This document shows positions 12,483 through 21,319 of a stretch of DNA of 24,237 nt, piece by piece. Below the pieces are notes generated by a model, which had not been told where the DNA came from, did not search any database, and worked only from the letters and a program-made list of their open reading frames with translations. Location: assembly GCA_003508005.1 (NCBI GenBank), contig DNUE01000091.1, positions 118,045 to 142,281 of the forward strand, written 5' to 3'. The translations under genes and the position numbers were made by a program. Position 1 is the stretch's first letter, and every line of letters begins with the position of its first letter. This DNA is from Desulfobulbaceae bacterium. GTDB lineage: Bacteria > Desulfobacterota > Desulfobulbia > Desulfobulbales > Desulfobulbaceae.

Positions 12483-14780
12483 GTGAAGCAAGACAGAGAA
12501 TTACCCCCGATCCACACCCGGCACCCCTTCCGCCTGCTGCTCCTCGCCGTGCTCCTGCTCCTGCCCGCTGACTCCCTCGCCGAAGTCGTCAAGGCCGAGC
12601 AATGGAACATTACAGCGGACAAGATGACCCGGTACGAAAACCCGCCGAGCATCATTGCCGAAGGCAACGTCATCCTGGAAAAAACCCAGGAAACAGTTAA
12701 AGAGAAAGACCGGCGGAACCGCTGGGACGACCTGCTGGAAGAAGTCCCGAAAAAGACGGATCAGGCCGAAGAACAAATCACCCAGGTCAAGACCGTGACC
12801 ACCATCAAGGCGGACTGGCTCGTCTATGATGTCAACATGGGGAGCATCAAGGCCCGCGGCAATGTGTTCATTGATGTCGGCCCGGACAAACTCACCGCGG
12901 AAATCGGCGAGGTCGATCTGAACAGCGAAACAGGCACCTTCACCGATGCCACCATCATTCGCCAGCACAAGGACATGCATTTTGAGGGCAAGGTCATCGA
13001 GAAAACCGGCGACCTGACCTATCGGGTGGAGGACGGCTGGATAATCACCTGCAAACTGAAGGATGGAGAAACGCCCCCCTGGAGCTTTGCCGCCAAGGAG
13101 GCGGACATTACGGACGGCGGTTACGCCCTTCTCAAGCACTCGACCTTCAGAATCAAAAACGTCCCTGTCATGTACCTGCCCTGGATGGTCCTGCCGGTGA
13201 AACGGGATCGCCAGTCCGGCTTCCTCTTTCCCACGGTCTCCTCGTCGGACCGTGACGGCTTGGGGATCACCGCGCCTTTCTTCCTCAGCCTTTCGCCGAG
13301 CAGCGATCTCACGATCTATCCTGAATATCTGAGCGAGCGTGGCCTGATGACCGGTCTTGAATTCCGGTATGTCAGGGACCAGTATTCCAAGGGCACCTTT
13401 ATCGGAAACTATCTGAGCGACGACCTGAGCGACCCCAGCGAAATCGAATATTATCGGGACGGCAATTATTCTCATACCAACTCTGACCGGTACTGGCTGC
13501 GGGGCAAGATCGATCATGAAATTGCCGGCTGGATCACCAGGCTTGACCTGGACATCGTTTCCGACCGTGACTACCTGACCGAGTTCAACACCGGCATGAC
13601 CGGCTTCAGCGCGACCAATGATAATTTTCTCGATGTTTTCGGCCGAGGCCTGCAGAACAAGACCGAGGATGAACGGGTCACTACCCTCCGCGTCCTGAAA
13701 TCATGGCAGGACATGTCCCTGGAAGGGGAGTTGCTGGGGGTCAACGATCTCCGCCTGGACAAGCGGAACCCCACCCCCCTGTGGAAACTCCCGTCATTCA
13801 AGCATACCGGCCTGCTGCCGGTAGGCGATACCCGGCTCAATTTCGACTGGGATGCTGACTATGTCAACTACTGGCGTGAGGACGGGACCGGTGCAAACCG
13901 CGTTGACCTCTTTCCCCGCCTTTCCATGCCCGTCCCCCTCAGCGACTACCTGGAATCCACGGTTAGCGTGGGGGCCAGGGACACCATGTACTTCATCCAA
14001 GAATACGGCCAGGCTAATTGGAACGGCGACGATACCGAAAACCGTTTCCTCGTCGACCTGGAAGGGGAAATAGGCACCACCCTGGTCCGTAACTTCAACA
14101 TGCCCCTGCTCAATGCCCCTTCCTGGAGCCATACCTTCCGTCCTTTCGTTAATTACCGTTACATACCCGATGTCGACCAGGAAGGCCTGCCCCTTTTCGA
14201 CCGTGTAGACACCATAGACGACATCAATATTGCCAGTTACGGACTCGACAACTTTTTCAAGCTCGCCGGCATGAAGAAAGGCTCCCGCTTTGACAGGTAT
14301 TTCGGTTTCTTCAAGATCGAACAGGGGTATGATCTCCGCAGTGAACAGAGTGACGAACCCTGGACTCCGATAAATTTCGAGGTCGGCTATCTGCCAACCC
14401 AGCAACTGAGGCTTATGTACGAAACGGATGTGGATGTCTACGGCGATGGAATCCTGACCCACAGCGTAGAGGGCGCCTTCCTGAGCAGCCGGGGAGATCT
14501 GCTGGCTGTTGATTACCGCTTCGACGATCCGTATGAAATCGATTCCATTTCCGTGGACGCCAGGTTCAAGCTCTTCTACAACCTCCTGGTCGCCTACAGT
14601 ATCGAACGATCGATTTCCGGTTCCACCACGGTTGAGGAAAATATCGCCTTCATCTACAACCCCTCCTGCTGGTCCGTGGAGCTCTCCACCAATTCCACCC
14701 CCGGCGAACAGAAATTCATGCTGACCTTCAGACTGGCGAATATCGGCAATCCTCTCGGCATCGACCTGCCTGGCCTGTAG
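12483..14780 (+). CDS. lptD: LPS-assembly outer-membrane protein LptD
   Basis: A 765-residue outer-membrane protein that with LptE inserts lipopolysaccharide into the outer leaflet. The signal peptide covers residues 1-33 (FRLLLLAVLLLLPADSLAE). An N-terminal OstA/LptA-like periplasmic domain follows (WNITADKMTRYENPPSIIAE onward), interrupted by a charged segment at about 66-100 (KEKDRRNRWDDLLEEVPKK), and then the LptD barrel from about residue 215. Only two cysteines are seen, C190 and C729. They correspond in position to the inter-domain disulfide of E. coli LptD, which has two such bonds. The start is GTG 12483 with AGGAG upstream. It is first of a rightward gene run; the DHH gene starts 24 bases after. 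Confidence 0.92.
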   Translation: MKQDRELPPIHTRHPFRLLLLAVLLLLPADSLAEVVKAEQWNITADKMTRYENPPSIIAEGNVILEKTQETVKEKDRRNRWDDLLEEVPKKTDQAEEQITQVKTVTTIKADWLVYDVNMGSIKARGNVFIDVGPDKLTAEIGEVDLNSETGTFTDATIIRQHKDMHFEGKVIEKTGDLTYRVEDGWIITCKLKDGETPPWSFAAKEADITDGGYALLKHSTFRIKNVPVMYLPWMVLPVKRDRQSGFLFPTVSSSDRDGLGITAPFFLSLSPSSDLTIYPEYLSERGLMTGLEFRYVRDQYSKGTFIGNYLSDDLSDPSEIEYYRDGNYSHTNSDRYWLRGKIDHEIAGWITRLDLDIVSDRDYLTEFNTGMTGFSATNDNFLDVFGRGLQNKTEDERVTTLRVLKSWQDMSLEGELLGVNDLRLDKRNPTPLWKLPSFKHTGLLPVGDTRLNFDWDADYVNYWREDGTGANRVDLFPRLSMPVPLSDYLESTVSVGARDTMYFIQEYGQANWNGDDTENRFLVDLEGEIGTTLVRNFNMPLLNAPSWSHTFRPFVNYRYIPDVDQEGLPLFDRVDTIDDINIASYGLDNFFKLAGMKKGSRFDRYFGFFKIEQGYDLRSEQSDEPWTPINFEVGYLPTQQLRLMYETDVDVYGDGILTHSVEGAFLSSRGDLLAVDYRFDDPYEIDSISVDARFKLFYNLLVAYSIERSISGSTTVEENIAFIYNPSCWSVELSTNSTPGEQKFMLTFRLANIGNPLGIDLPGL

Positions 14781-14804
14781 CCCCCCATTTCTTATTGAGG
14801 ACTC

Positions 14805-15785
14805 ATGTCGTTTATAGACGTCTTCAATGGTGATGCTGACGGAATATGCGCCCTCCATCAGTTGCGCTTGACCACTCCTCGTCCGGAAGCGCTGCTGATC
14901 ACCGGCGTCAAGCGGGACATCGGGCTTCTGTCCCGACTTCAGCATGTCAAGGACTGCACCCTCACCGTCCTGGACATCTCCCTGGACCGCAACCGAAGCG
15001 CCCTGCTTGAACTGCTGGCGCAAAACAACAGAATTCTCTACATCGACCACCATTACTGCGGCGACCTTCCGGCTGCCGCTAACCTGGAGACGCATATCGA
15101 CCCCAGGCCGGAGGCCTGCACCTCGATCATTGTCGATTCCCTGCTTCAGGGCAGGCATCGCCCTTGGGCGATCGTTGGCGCATTCGGCGACAATCTGGAC
15201 GAATTCGCGCTGCGGCTGGCAGATTCCCTTGCCCTGGAACAACCCGCCATTGCCGCTCTCAAGGAAACCGGAATCCTGCTGAACTACAATGGCTACGGCG
15301 CCCGTCTCGACGATCTGTACACCCCCCCTGACGAACTGTACCGTCAGGTCAGCGAGTACGCCGACCCGCTCCTCTTTCACAAAAATTCTCCGGCACTGGA
15401 GGCTTTGCGCCAGGGCTATGAGGACGACATGTTCCTTGCCCAGAGTTATAGTCCCGTTCAGGAATCGTCCCACGGCCGCATTTTTCTGCTGCCGGAAAAA
15501 CCTTGGGCCAGGCGGGTCGCCGGTGTGTTCAGCAACACCCTGGCCCGGCAGGAACCAGGAAAGGCGCATGGCCTGCTGATGCCAAACAGCGACGGAACCC
15601 TGCGGATCAGCGTCAGGGCGCCGCTGAACAACCCGACCGGCGCCGACCAGCTTTGCCGCCGGTTTCCGACCGGCGGTGGCAGGGCAGCCGCCGCCGGCGT
15701 CAACAACCTGCCGCGCGAACAGGCGACCGAGTTCATGCAGGCATTCATGGCGCAATTCGATGAAGCCTCCTTCCCCGGACCTTGA
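14805..15785 (+). CDS. DHH-family phosphoesterase
   Basis: A 326-residue cytoplasmic DHH/DHHA1 phosphoesterase. The metal-binding motifs are in order: NGDADG (residues 8-13, motif I), VLDISLD (55-61, motif II), and D81-H82-H83 with YIDHHYCGD (motif III). The C-terminal DHHA1 substrate domain has FPTGGGRAAAAGV. Relatives include RecJ, NrnA and cyclic-dinucleotide phosphodiesterases; the FNGDADGICALHQL start is typical of a RecJ-like acetyltransferase/phosphoesterase group whose substrate I cannot assign. ATG 14805 follows TTGAGGACTC, a usable Shine-Dalgarno sequence. Lies between lptD and mltB. Confidence 0.85.
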   Translation: MSFIDVFNGDADGICALHQLRLTTPRPEALLITGVKRDIGLLSRLQHVKDCTLTVLDISLDRNRSALLELLAQNNRILYIDHHYCGDLPAAANLETHIDPRPEACTSIIVDSLLQGRHRPWAIVGAFGDNLDEFALRLADSLALEQPAIAALKETGILLNYNGYGARLDDLYTPPDELYRQVSEYADPLLFHKNSPALEALRQGYEDDMFLAQSYSPVQESSHGRIFLLPEKPWARRVAGVFSNTLARQEPGKAHGLLMPNSDGTLRISVRAPLNNPTGADQLCRRFPTGGGRAAAAGVNNLPREQATEFMQAFMAQFDEASFPGP

Positions 15786-15795
15786 GCAGACTGCT

Positions 15796-16881
15796 ATGAA
15801 TCGATTCTCTTTCCTGACAGGCTCAGTCCTTGCGGGCAGGCGACACCCATCTGTCCTTCTACCGCTCCTTCTCCTGCTGCTCCTGCCCCTCATTACCCCG
15901 AACGCTGTCTGTTGCGCCCCCCTGGCGGCAGATCTCGTCGAGGACGGCCAGGCCATCGATCTTGCGCAGGAAAAATACCGCCAGCTGTTCCAGGAACTGA
16001 TGAGCGATCACAATTTCACCATGGCTGAGCTCAATTCGCTCTTCGCCGGGCAGACCATCAGCAGGCGGGTGCTGGAACTGATGGACAAACAGTGGGAGGC
16101 GAAGCCCTACTATGAGTACGCCCCTTTGTTCCTTACGCAGGAGAACATCGACACCGGCAGGAGAAAACTCATCGAACACCGCGCTATTCTCGACCGCATC
16201 GAACGGGACATCGGTGTTGACCGTGAGATTGTTGTGGCCATCTGGGGCATCGAGACCCGTTACGGCACCAACCAGGGCTCATTCAACGTATTGCGGACCC
16301 TGAACACCCTATTTGCCGCATATCCCCGCCGCAGCGATTTCTTTCGCAAGGAGCTGGTGCAGTTCCTGCTCCTGTGCAAGGAAAACGGAGTTGATCCGAA
16401 AAGCGTCAGCGGTTCCTATGCCGGGGCCTTCGGCCAGACCCAGTTCATCCCTTCGAGCTTCCGGGCCTATGCGGTCAGTTTCGACGGCGATGCCAAACGG
16501 GACGTATGGAACTCGGTGCCGGACATCCTGGCCTCCATCGCCAATTATCTGAAACAGTTCAATTGGACATTGCACGGGCCCGTCTACTGGGGCCTCGGCA
16601 CCGAGTTGAAAAGCGGAGAGCTGCTAGCTGCAAGCCAAAAGGGCCGCAAGGCCAGGGTTGCCTGGCAAGCGGTTAGGGACCTGCAGGCCCAAGATATACC
16701 GCCCTCCCCCGGCAACCGTGATCTAGCCATCGTCGGCCTTGAACTGCCGCCCGGAGCAAAGCACGCCATGCGCTACATTGCGGGCTTTCCGAACTTTCAG
16801 GCAATCACCGAATGGAATCATTCCAACCGTTACGCCATGGTCGTGGCGGAGTTGGCGGAATCATTCAAACAGCAGCAATAG
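15796..16881 (+). CDS. mltB: Membrane-bound lytic murein transglycosylase B
   Basis: A 361-residue peptidoglycan lytic transglycosylase of the MltB/SLT-2 type, cleaving the MurNAc-GlcNAc bond with 1,6-anhydro product. The signal peptide has a long leucine run (HPSVLLPLLLLLLLPL) and ends near NAVCCA. No classical lipobox is seen, so membrane anchoring is unsure. The catalytic Glu is in VAIWGIETRYGTNQGS, matching the GVETRWG motif of E. coli MltB. SGSYAGAFGQTQFIPSSF and FDGDAKRDVWNSVPDILASI are the diagnostic downstream motifs. ATG 15796 is 10 bases after the DHH stop; the Shine-Dalgarno sequence is weak. The open frame extends further upstream, but that part is out of frame with, and overlaps, the DHH gene. 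Confidence 0.93.
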   Translation: MNRFSFLTGSVLAGRRHPSVLLPLLLLLLLPLITPNAVCCAPLAADLVEDGQAIDLAQEKYRQLFQELMSDHNFTMAELNSLFAGQTISRRVLELMDKQWEAKPYYEYAPLFLTQENIDTGRRKLIEHRAILDRIERDIGVDREIVVAIWGIETRYGTNQGSFNVLRTLNTLFAAYPRRSDFFRKELVQFLLLCKENGVDPKSVSGSYAGAFGQTQFIPSSFRAYAVSFDGDAKRDVWNSVPDILASIANYLKQFNWTLHGPVYWGLGTELKSGELLAASQKGRKARVAWQAVRDLQAQDIPPSPGNRDLAIVGLELPPGAKHAMRYIAGFPNFQAITEWNHSNRYAMVVAELAESFKQQQ

Positions 16882-16895
16882 CACTTCGCAGAGCC

Positions 16896-18119
16896 TTGAA
16901 CGCCATCCGGATATACGCAAGTTCACTCTTCCTGTTTCTGTTCCTGCTCGCCGCCACAGTTTCCGTCGGCGCCGGCAAGCCTGCGGGCCCGATGGCGAAC
17001 CAGCTGGCCCCGTCATTCCCTGATGATTCATCGTACGATTCCCTGAACAAGGCGATCACGATCAATCTTGCCTATCTGAGCGGCCAGCCTCCCGGCAAAA
17101 CCGTCCAGATTGACGGAAAGACCGTCCCCCTGGCCCGGCTGGCCAAGTCTCTCAGGCTCCTCCAGGACATCCTGGCGCGCAACCCTTCGCCCGAGGAGCT
17201 GGACGGGCTCATGAAAGAACATTTCGATATCATTCAGGCTGCCGGGACCAGGGGAAGCAATCCCGGCCAGGACCTGCTGGTCACCGGCTATTATCAACCG
17301 ATTATCGCCGGCAGCCTGACCAGGGAAGCACCCTTCCTCTTTCCGCTCTACGGGGTACCCGACGACCTGGTCCAACGGAACCCCAGGAAGGACGGGCCAG
17401 CCTTTGGCCGGCTGGAAAACGATCTTCTGGTCCCCTACTGGACCCGCGAGGAAATCGAGAAGCAGCAGCGGGCCGCCGGCCATGAGCTGGTCTGGCTGCA
17501 GGACCCCTTCGACGCCTATCTCGTCCATGTCCAGGGCTCCGCCATTATCCAGTTCCGTGACGGCTCCCGGCGGGGCATCCACTTTGCCGCAAAAAACGGC
17601 CACCCCTATCAAAGCATCGGCAGCTATCTGATCCGGACCGGCCGGCTTTCCCGCCGGACGAGCACCATGCAGACCATCCGCGACTATATCGCCGCGCATC
17701 CTTCCGAACGCGACGAAATTTTCCATTCCAACCCCTCCTTTATATTCTTTGCCTGGACCGACACCACGGCGGTCATCGGCAGTCTGGGCACGGTGCTGAC
17801 CGCGGGCCGCTCCCTGGCTGCCGACCATAACTTCTTTCCCTCTGGAGCCTTAGGCTTTCTGGTCAGCCGCCGGCCTAAGGTGGCGGACGACAACACCGTG
17901 CACTGGGCGCCTCTGCACCGTTTTGTCGTGGTGCAGGATTCGGGTTCAGCCATCAAGGGACGCGGCCGGGTGGACCTGTTCTGGGGGACCGGGCCGGAAG
18001 CCGGAGCGGAGGCCGGCCTGATGAAGGAGGCCGGGGCGCTCTATTTCTTCCTGGCCAAGGAGGAGGCTCCTCAAGCATCGCCGGACCAGGCAGGAACAGC
18101 CCGCGGGAATGGATCGTGA
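16896..18119 (+). CDS. mltA: Membrane-bound lytic murein transglycosylase A
   Basis: A 407-residue MltA-family lytic transglycosylase. The hydrophobic signal segment SSLFLFLFLLAATVSVGAG is followed by the MltA domain (LLVTGYYQPIIAGSLTREAP, then DPFDAYLVHVQGSAIIQFRD). The C-terminal 3D domain carries its aspartates, including the catalytic one in VVVQDSGSAIKGRGRVDLFW. The start is uncertain. TTG 16896 gives a sensible signal peptide and lies 14 bases after mltB. ATG 16812 would overlap mltB by 70 bases and put 28 extra residues before the signal. No strong Shine-Dalgarno sequence supports either. The stop overlaps a GTG of the next frame. MltA and MltB are unrelated folds with the same activity, placed in tandem here. 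Confidence 0.9.
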   Translation: MNAIRIYASSLFLFLFLLAATVSVGAGKPAGPMANQLAPSFPDDSSYDSLNKAITINLAYLSGQPPGKTVQIDGKTVPLARLAKSLRLLQDILARNPSPEELDGLMKEHFDIIQAAGTRGSNPGQDLLVTGYYQPIIAGSLTREAPFLFPLYGVPDDLVQRNPRKDGPAFGRLENDLLVPYWTREEIEKQQRAAGHELVWLQDPFDAYLVHVQGSAIIQFRDGSRRGIHFAAKNGHPYQSIGSYLIRTGRLSRRTSTMQTIRDYIAAHPSERDEIFHSNPSFIFFAWTDTTAVIGSLGTVLTAGRSLAADHNFFPSGALGFLVSRRPKVADDNTVHWAPLHRFVVVQDSGSAIKGRGRVDLFWGTGPEAGAEAGLMKEAGALYFFLAKEEAPQASPDQAGTARGNGS

Positions 18120-18133
18120 CCTGGGAGAAGGCG

Positions 18134-18775
18134 ATGCAGCCCTTCAATGAGCGGGCAGCGGAATACGACGGCTGGTTTGCGGACAATCCGGTTTTTACCA
18201 TTGAACTTGCGGCGCTGCTGGCTTTGACAATTATGCCTCCCCGGCCGCGGCTGGAGATCGGCGTCGGGCCAGGCCGTTTTGCGCAAGCCCTGGGGATCGA
18301 CTACGGAATCGACCCGGCCATCTCGCCCTTGCAACTCTCCAGCCGCCGCGGTATCTTGGTCATCAGGGGGACAGGGGAACACCTGCCGGTCCGCCAGGCA
18401 ACCATCGGCACCGTATATCTGCTGTTCACCCTCTGTTTTCTGACTGACCCCTTAGCCGTGCTCGGTGAATGCACCAGGGTACTCCGGCCGGGCGGCCGGG
18501 TAATTATCGGGCTCATTCCCAGCGGATCGGCCTGGGGCAAACGGCTGAGCGATCGCGGCAAGAGCGGCGATCCCTTCTACCGGCATGCCCGTTTTCGGTC
18601 CATTGCCGAAACGATGCAGATGCTGGCAATCCACGGCTATCAGGTGGAGGAGGCCTGGTCAACCCTCCGGCAGCAGCCAGGCCGGCAACTCCAGTTTGAG
18701 CCGCCTAAGGCCGGAGCGGAAGAAAACGCGGGCTTCTGCGTCCTTATGGCCGGTCAACAAGGAGCACTCTATTGA
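18134..18775 (+). CDS. Class I SAM-dependent methyltransferase
   Basis: A 213-residue methyltransferase with the Rossmann-type fold. The start FNERAAEYDGWFADNP resembles the UbiE/type-11 group. Motif I is LEIGVGPGRFAQALG, an acidic/Asp pocket follows at GIDPAISPL, then GTGEHLPV, and motif LGECTRVLRPGGRVIIGLIP. The substrate is not predictable. ATG 18134 was chosen because GGGAG is placed six bases ahead. A GTG at 18116 overlaps the mltA stop and is a possible longer start. Its stop overlaps the next gene by 4 bases, directly linking a SAM-using enzyme with a SAM-hydrolysing one. Confidence 0.88.
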   Translation: MQPFNERAAEYDGWFADNPVFTIELAALLALTIMPPRPRLEIGVGPGRFAQALGIDYGIDPAISPLQLSSRRGILVIRGTGEHLPVRQATIGTVYLLFTLCFLTDPLAVLGECTRVLRPGGRVIIGLIPSGSAWGKRLSDRGKSGDPFYRHARFRSIAETMQMLAIHGYQVEEAWSTLRQQPGRQLQFEPPKAGAEENAGFCVLMAGQQGALY

Positions 18776-19584
18776 AACGGGCCAACCTGATTACCCTGAC
18801 CACGGACTTCGGCTACGCAGACCCCTTTGCGGGCCAGATCAAGGGAGCCATCCTCCGCCGCAACATGGGCGCCCGGATCATCGACCTGACCCATGCCATA
18901 GAACCGCACAACGTCCTCGGCGGGGCGGTAACCATCCGCAGCAGCTACCAGTACTTTCCGCACGGCACCGTGCACATGGTGGTGGTCGATCCCGGCGTCG
19001 GCACCCAGCGGCTGATTCTCGTCCTGATGGCGGACGATCATATTTTCATAGCCCCGGACAATGGCACTCTGAGCCTTATCATGCGGGACAAAAACATCCA
19101 GGCGGTGCACCGGGTCGCCAACAGCTCTCTTTTCCCTGCCGAAATCAGCGCCACCTTTCACGGCCGGGACATCATGGCCCCAGTTGCCGCTGCACTGGCC
19201 GCAGGCATGACCCTGGACCAGGTGGGTCCAGCAATAACAGTCCAGGAATGCGTCCAGCTCGACATCCCCTTGACCCATCTCGATGAAAACGGGATCACCG
19301 GGCGGGTCATCTCCATCGACCGGTTCGGCAATATCCGCTCCACCATCACCTCGGCCAACCTCAGCAGGTATCAGCCTGCAAGTTTTGCCGGCATCTTCAT
19401 CGGCGCGCACCAGATCAACGCCATCTCGGCTACCTATGGCGACAGGCCGGCCGGCGAACTACTGGCGGTGATTGACAGTGCCGGCCAGTTGGAAATTGCC
19501 GTCAACAGGGGCAGCGCCGCGGCACTCACCGGCTGCAAAATCGGCGATCCAGTCTCCGTCCTGATGGACCGGGAAAAAGAATAA
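18772..19584 (+). CDS. SAM hydroxide adenosyltransferase (DUF62 / chlorinase-fluorinase family)
   Basis: A 270-residue member of the family that splits S-adenosylmethionine into adenosine and methionine with water (the halogenases are specialised relatives). Family marks are LITLTTDFGYADPFAGQIKG near the N-terminus, VVVDPGVGTQRL, IAPDNGTLSLIM, FHGRDIMAPVAAAL, and IDRFGNIRSTI in the C-terminal domain. The fluorinase-specific insertion is not apparent, so hydrolase activity is more likely than halogenation. The start is TTG 18772, with AAGGAG eight bases upstream, overlapping the methyltransferase stop as TTGA. Last gene of the rightward run. Confidence 0.9.
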   Translation: MKRANLITLTTDFGYADPFAGQIKGAILRRNMGARIIDLTHAIEPHNVLGGAVTIRSSYQYFPHGTVHMVVVDPGVGTQRLILVLMADDHIFIAPDNGTLSLIMRDKNIQAVHRVANSSLFPAEISATFHGRDIMAPVAAALAAGMTLDQVGPAITVQECVQLDIPLTHLDENGITGRVISIDRFGNIRSTITSANLSRYQPASFAGIFIGAHQINAISATYGDRPAGELLAVIDSAGQLEIAVNRGSAAALTGCKIGDPVSVLMDREKE

Positions 19585-19630
19585 TGGCGGCAAATCGAAA
19601 ACCGGCAGTGCCCCCTCCTGCAGGGACAGC

Positions 19631-19664
19631 ATTCTCATGACCTCCGCAGGGCCGTCATGAGAAT
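19631..19664. repeat. Perfect 11-bp inverted repeat in the gap after the SAM hydrolase gene
   Basis: ATTCTCATGAC (19631-19641) and GTCATGAGAAT (19654-19664) surround a 12-base loop. No T-run follows on either strand. It may be the right-end hairpin of the decayed IS200 element or a stabilising 3' hairpin of the preceding operon. Confidence 0.45.
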
Positions 19665-19720
19665 AAAAGAGGAAATAACGAGAAGGAACAAACCGCGGCT
19701 GACCTTTTGCCAAAGTCGTA

Positions 19721-19924
19721 TCAGAGTATTCCTCCTTTCAAGCTCAACTTTATCCCGTATTTTTCCTGAGTGCCTTGCACCATCAACTGCTTATGGATGT
19801 AAAAACGATTAATTTTGAAGGGCCCACAGTTTTCCGGCACTTTCCTTCGGCATTTCGGTATCCATACCACATGGTACCTGCATTCCCATCTCGCGTCGCA
19901 TAAATTTTTTTTATCTTTCAGCAA
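19721..19924 (-). pseudogene. IS200-type transposase TnpA remnant
   Basis: The first ~30 residues match the N-terminus of IS200/IS605 Y1 transposases: LCDARWECRYHVVWIPKCRR, compare the usual KYHVVWxPKYRR. After RRKVPENC the similarity stops. The HUH motif and the catalytic tyrosine helix are missing, so the gene is truncated by an internal deletion. The full protein would be about 140 residues; 67 remain. It starts at TTG 19924 just after an AGGAGG. The upstream leader (about 19930-20030 on the minus strand) looks like an IS200 left end. Confidence 0.7.
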
Positions 19925-20030
19925 ATCCTCCTTTTTTTGTGTAACTTTGAGCGGTTCTCAATATTGGAGGCTTCTTTATTTTCCAGGGAATTTCAAACTT
20001 TGGGAGTCCCCCGGCAGAGTCGGGGGTTTA
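19721..20030 (-). mobile_element. Decayed IS200/IS605-like element
   Basis: Includes the transposase fragment and a left-end-like region with the hairpin CCCCCG (20008-20013) / CGGGGG (20021-20026). On the minus strand this hairpin is followed by GACTCCCAAAG, a context I associate with IS200-type ends. The right boundary is not defined; the 19631-19664 hairpin is a candidate. The 20008-20026 hairpin also lies 16 bases past the aroA stop and may serve as its 3' end. Confidence 0.5.
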
Positions 20031-20041
20031 ACAAAGGAAAA

Positions 20042-21319
20042 TCACTTCGCCAGCAGGGCGAACCGCTCCCAGAAATCCGGGAACGACTTGGCCACGCACT
20101 CCTCCCCGGTGATCTCCACCCCGGAGATCCGCAGGCCGGCAACGGCGAAGCACATGGCGATGCGGTGGTCGTGGTAGGTATCGATGGTCGCGCCGTGCAG
20201 GTTTGCACCGCCGGCGCGGCCGTGAATGAGCATCCGGTCCGGCTCCTCCTCGACGTCGGCCCCCATCTTGCGCAGTTCGGTGACCATCGCGCTTACCCGG
20301 TCGCATTCCTTGATCCGCAGGTGGGCGATGTTGCCGATAACGGTGGTCCCCTCGGCAAAGGCGGCGACAATCGCCAGGGTCGGGGCCACGTCCGGCATAT
20401 CGCCCATGTCGACCTCAATGGCCTCCAGCAGAGAAGGCCCCTGGACCCTGATCCCCTGCCCTGCCCGGTGCACGGTGCAGCCCATGCGGGCGAGCAGCGG
20501 CACCAATTGAGCATCCCCCTGCAGGGAGGGGACCGGCACATTGGCCACGGTCACCCGCCCGCCGGTCACCGCTGCGGCCGCCCAGAAATAGGAAGCGCCG
20601 GATGCATCCCCCTCGATGCGGTATTCCCGGCCTGCGTACCGACCCTGGGGAATCCGGAAAAAGTGCAGAGAAGGAACTGCCTCCACCCGGATGCCGAAGT
20701 CGGCCATCACCGCCAGGGTCATCTCCACATAGGGGCGGGACAGGACCGCGCCGCGAACTTCCAGCTCGGCCTGTTTGGCGGCATAGGGTGCCACCAGGAG
20801 CAGGGAGGAAATATACTGGCTTGACTTGCCCTCGGGCAGAACGGTCCGGCCGCCAGCCACCCCCTTGGCATTGAGGGCCAGCGGCGGGCAACCGTTGTCC
20901 GCTTCGCTCCTGACCTCCACCTGCCAGCCGCGCAGTGCCTCCAAGAGAGGAGCGATTGGCCGCTGAGCCATCCTCTTGTCCCCGGCGATCCGGAACCTGC
21001 CGTGGCCCAAGGCGGCTACCGAAGTGAGGAAGCGGGTGGCGGTTCCGTTGTTGCCGAGAAAGATGTCCTCTTCCGGCGCCCTGATCGCACCGCCCGTACC
21101 GTGGACCAGCCAGCGGCCAAACTCGTTGTCGTCGATCTCGATGCCCATGGCACGCAGCGCGGCCATGGTAAAGCTGGTGTCCTCGCTTGCCAGCGGGCCG
21201 ATGAGGATGGAATCACCCTCAGCCAGGGCCGCAGCGATAAGGGCCCTCTGGGTAATGCTTTTGGAACCCGGCACCTCCACCGTGGCGTCAAGTTTTGTTA
21301 TCGGGGATATTTTCTTCAT
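20042..21319 (-). CDS. aroA: 3-phosphoshikimate 1-carboxyvinyltransferase (EPSP synthase)
   Basis: A 425-residue shikimate-pathway enzyme joining shikimate-3-phosphate and PEP. Visible motifs are the N-terminal VEVPGSKSITQRALIAAALA (S3P/PEP binding), LGNNGTATRFLTSVAALG (the family GNAGTAxR loop with Asn in place of Ala), GDKRMAQRPIAPLLEAL, GKSSQYISSLLLVAPYA, and the late ECDRVSAM and DHRIAMCFAVAGL segments. Normal length and intact. ATG 21319 has AGGT upstream and overlaps the aroE stop as ATGA, so translation is coupled. Confidence 0.97.
   Translation of the reverse strand: MKKISPITKLDATVEVPGSKSITQRALIAAALAEGDSILIGPLASEDTSFTMAALRAMGIEIDDNEFGRWLVHGTGGAIRAPEEDIFLGNNGTATRFLTSVAALGHGRFRIAGDKRMAQRPIAPLLEALRGWQVEVRSEADNGCPPLALNAKGVAGGRTVLPEGKSSQYISSLLLVAPYAAKQAELEVRGAVLSRPYVEMTLAVMADFGIRVEAVPSLHFFRIPQGRYAGREYRIEGDASGASYFWAAAAVTGGRVTVANVPVPSLQGDAQLVPLLARMGCTVHRAGQGIRVQGPSLLEAIEVDMGDMPDVAPTLAIVAAFAEGTTVIGNIAHLRIKECDRVSAMVTELRKMGADVEEEPDRMLIHGRAGGANLHGATIDTYHDHRIAMCFAVAGLRISGVEITGEECVAKSFPDFWERFALLAK

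Noticed and set aside
13794..15956. A 720-codon open frame on the minus strand
   Set aside because: It lies antisense to lptD and the DHH gene, both of which carry clear family motifs; its composition is that of a GC-rich shadow frame.
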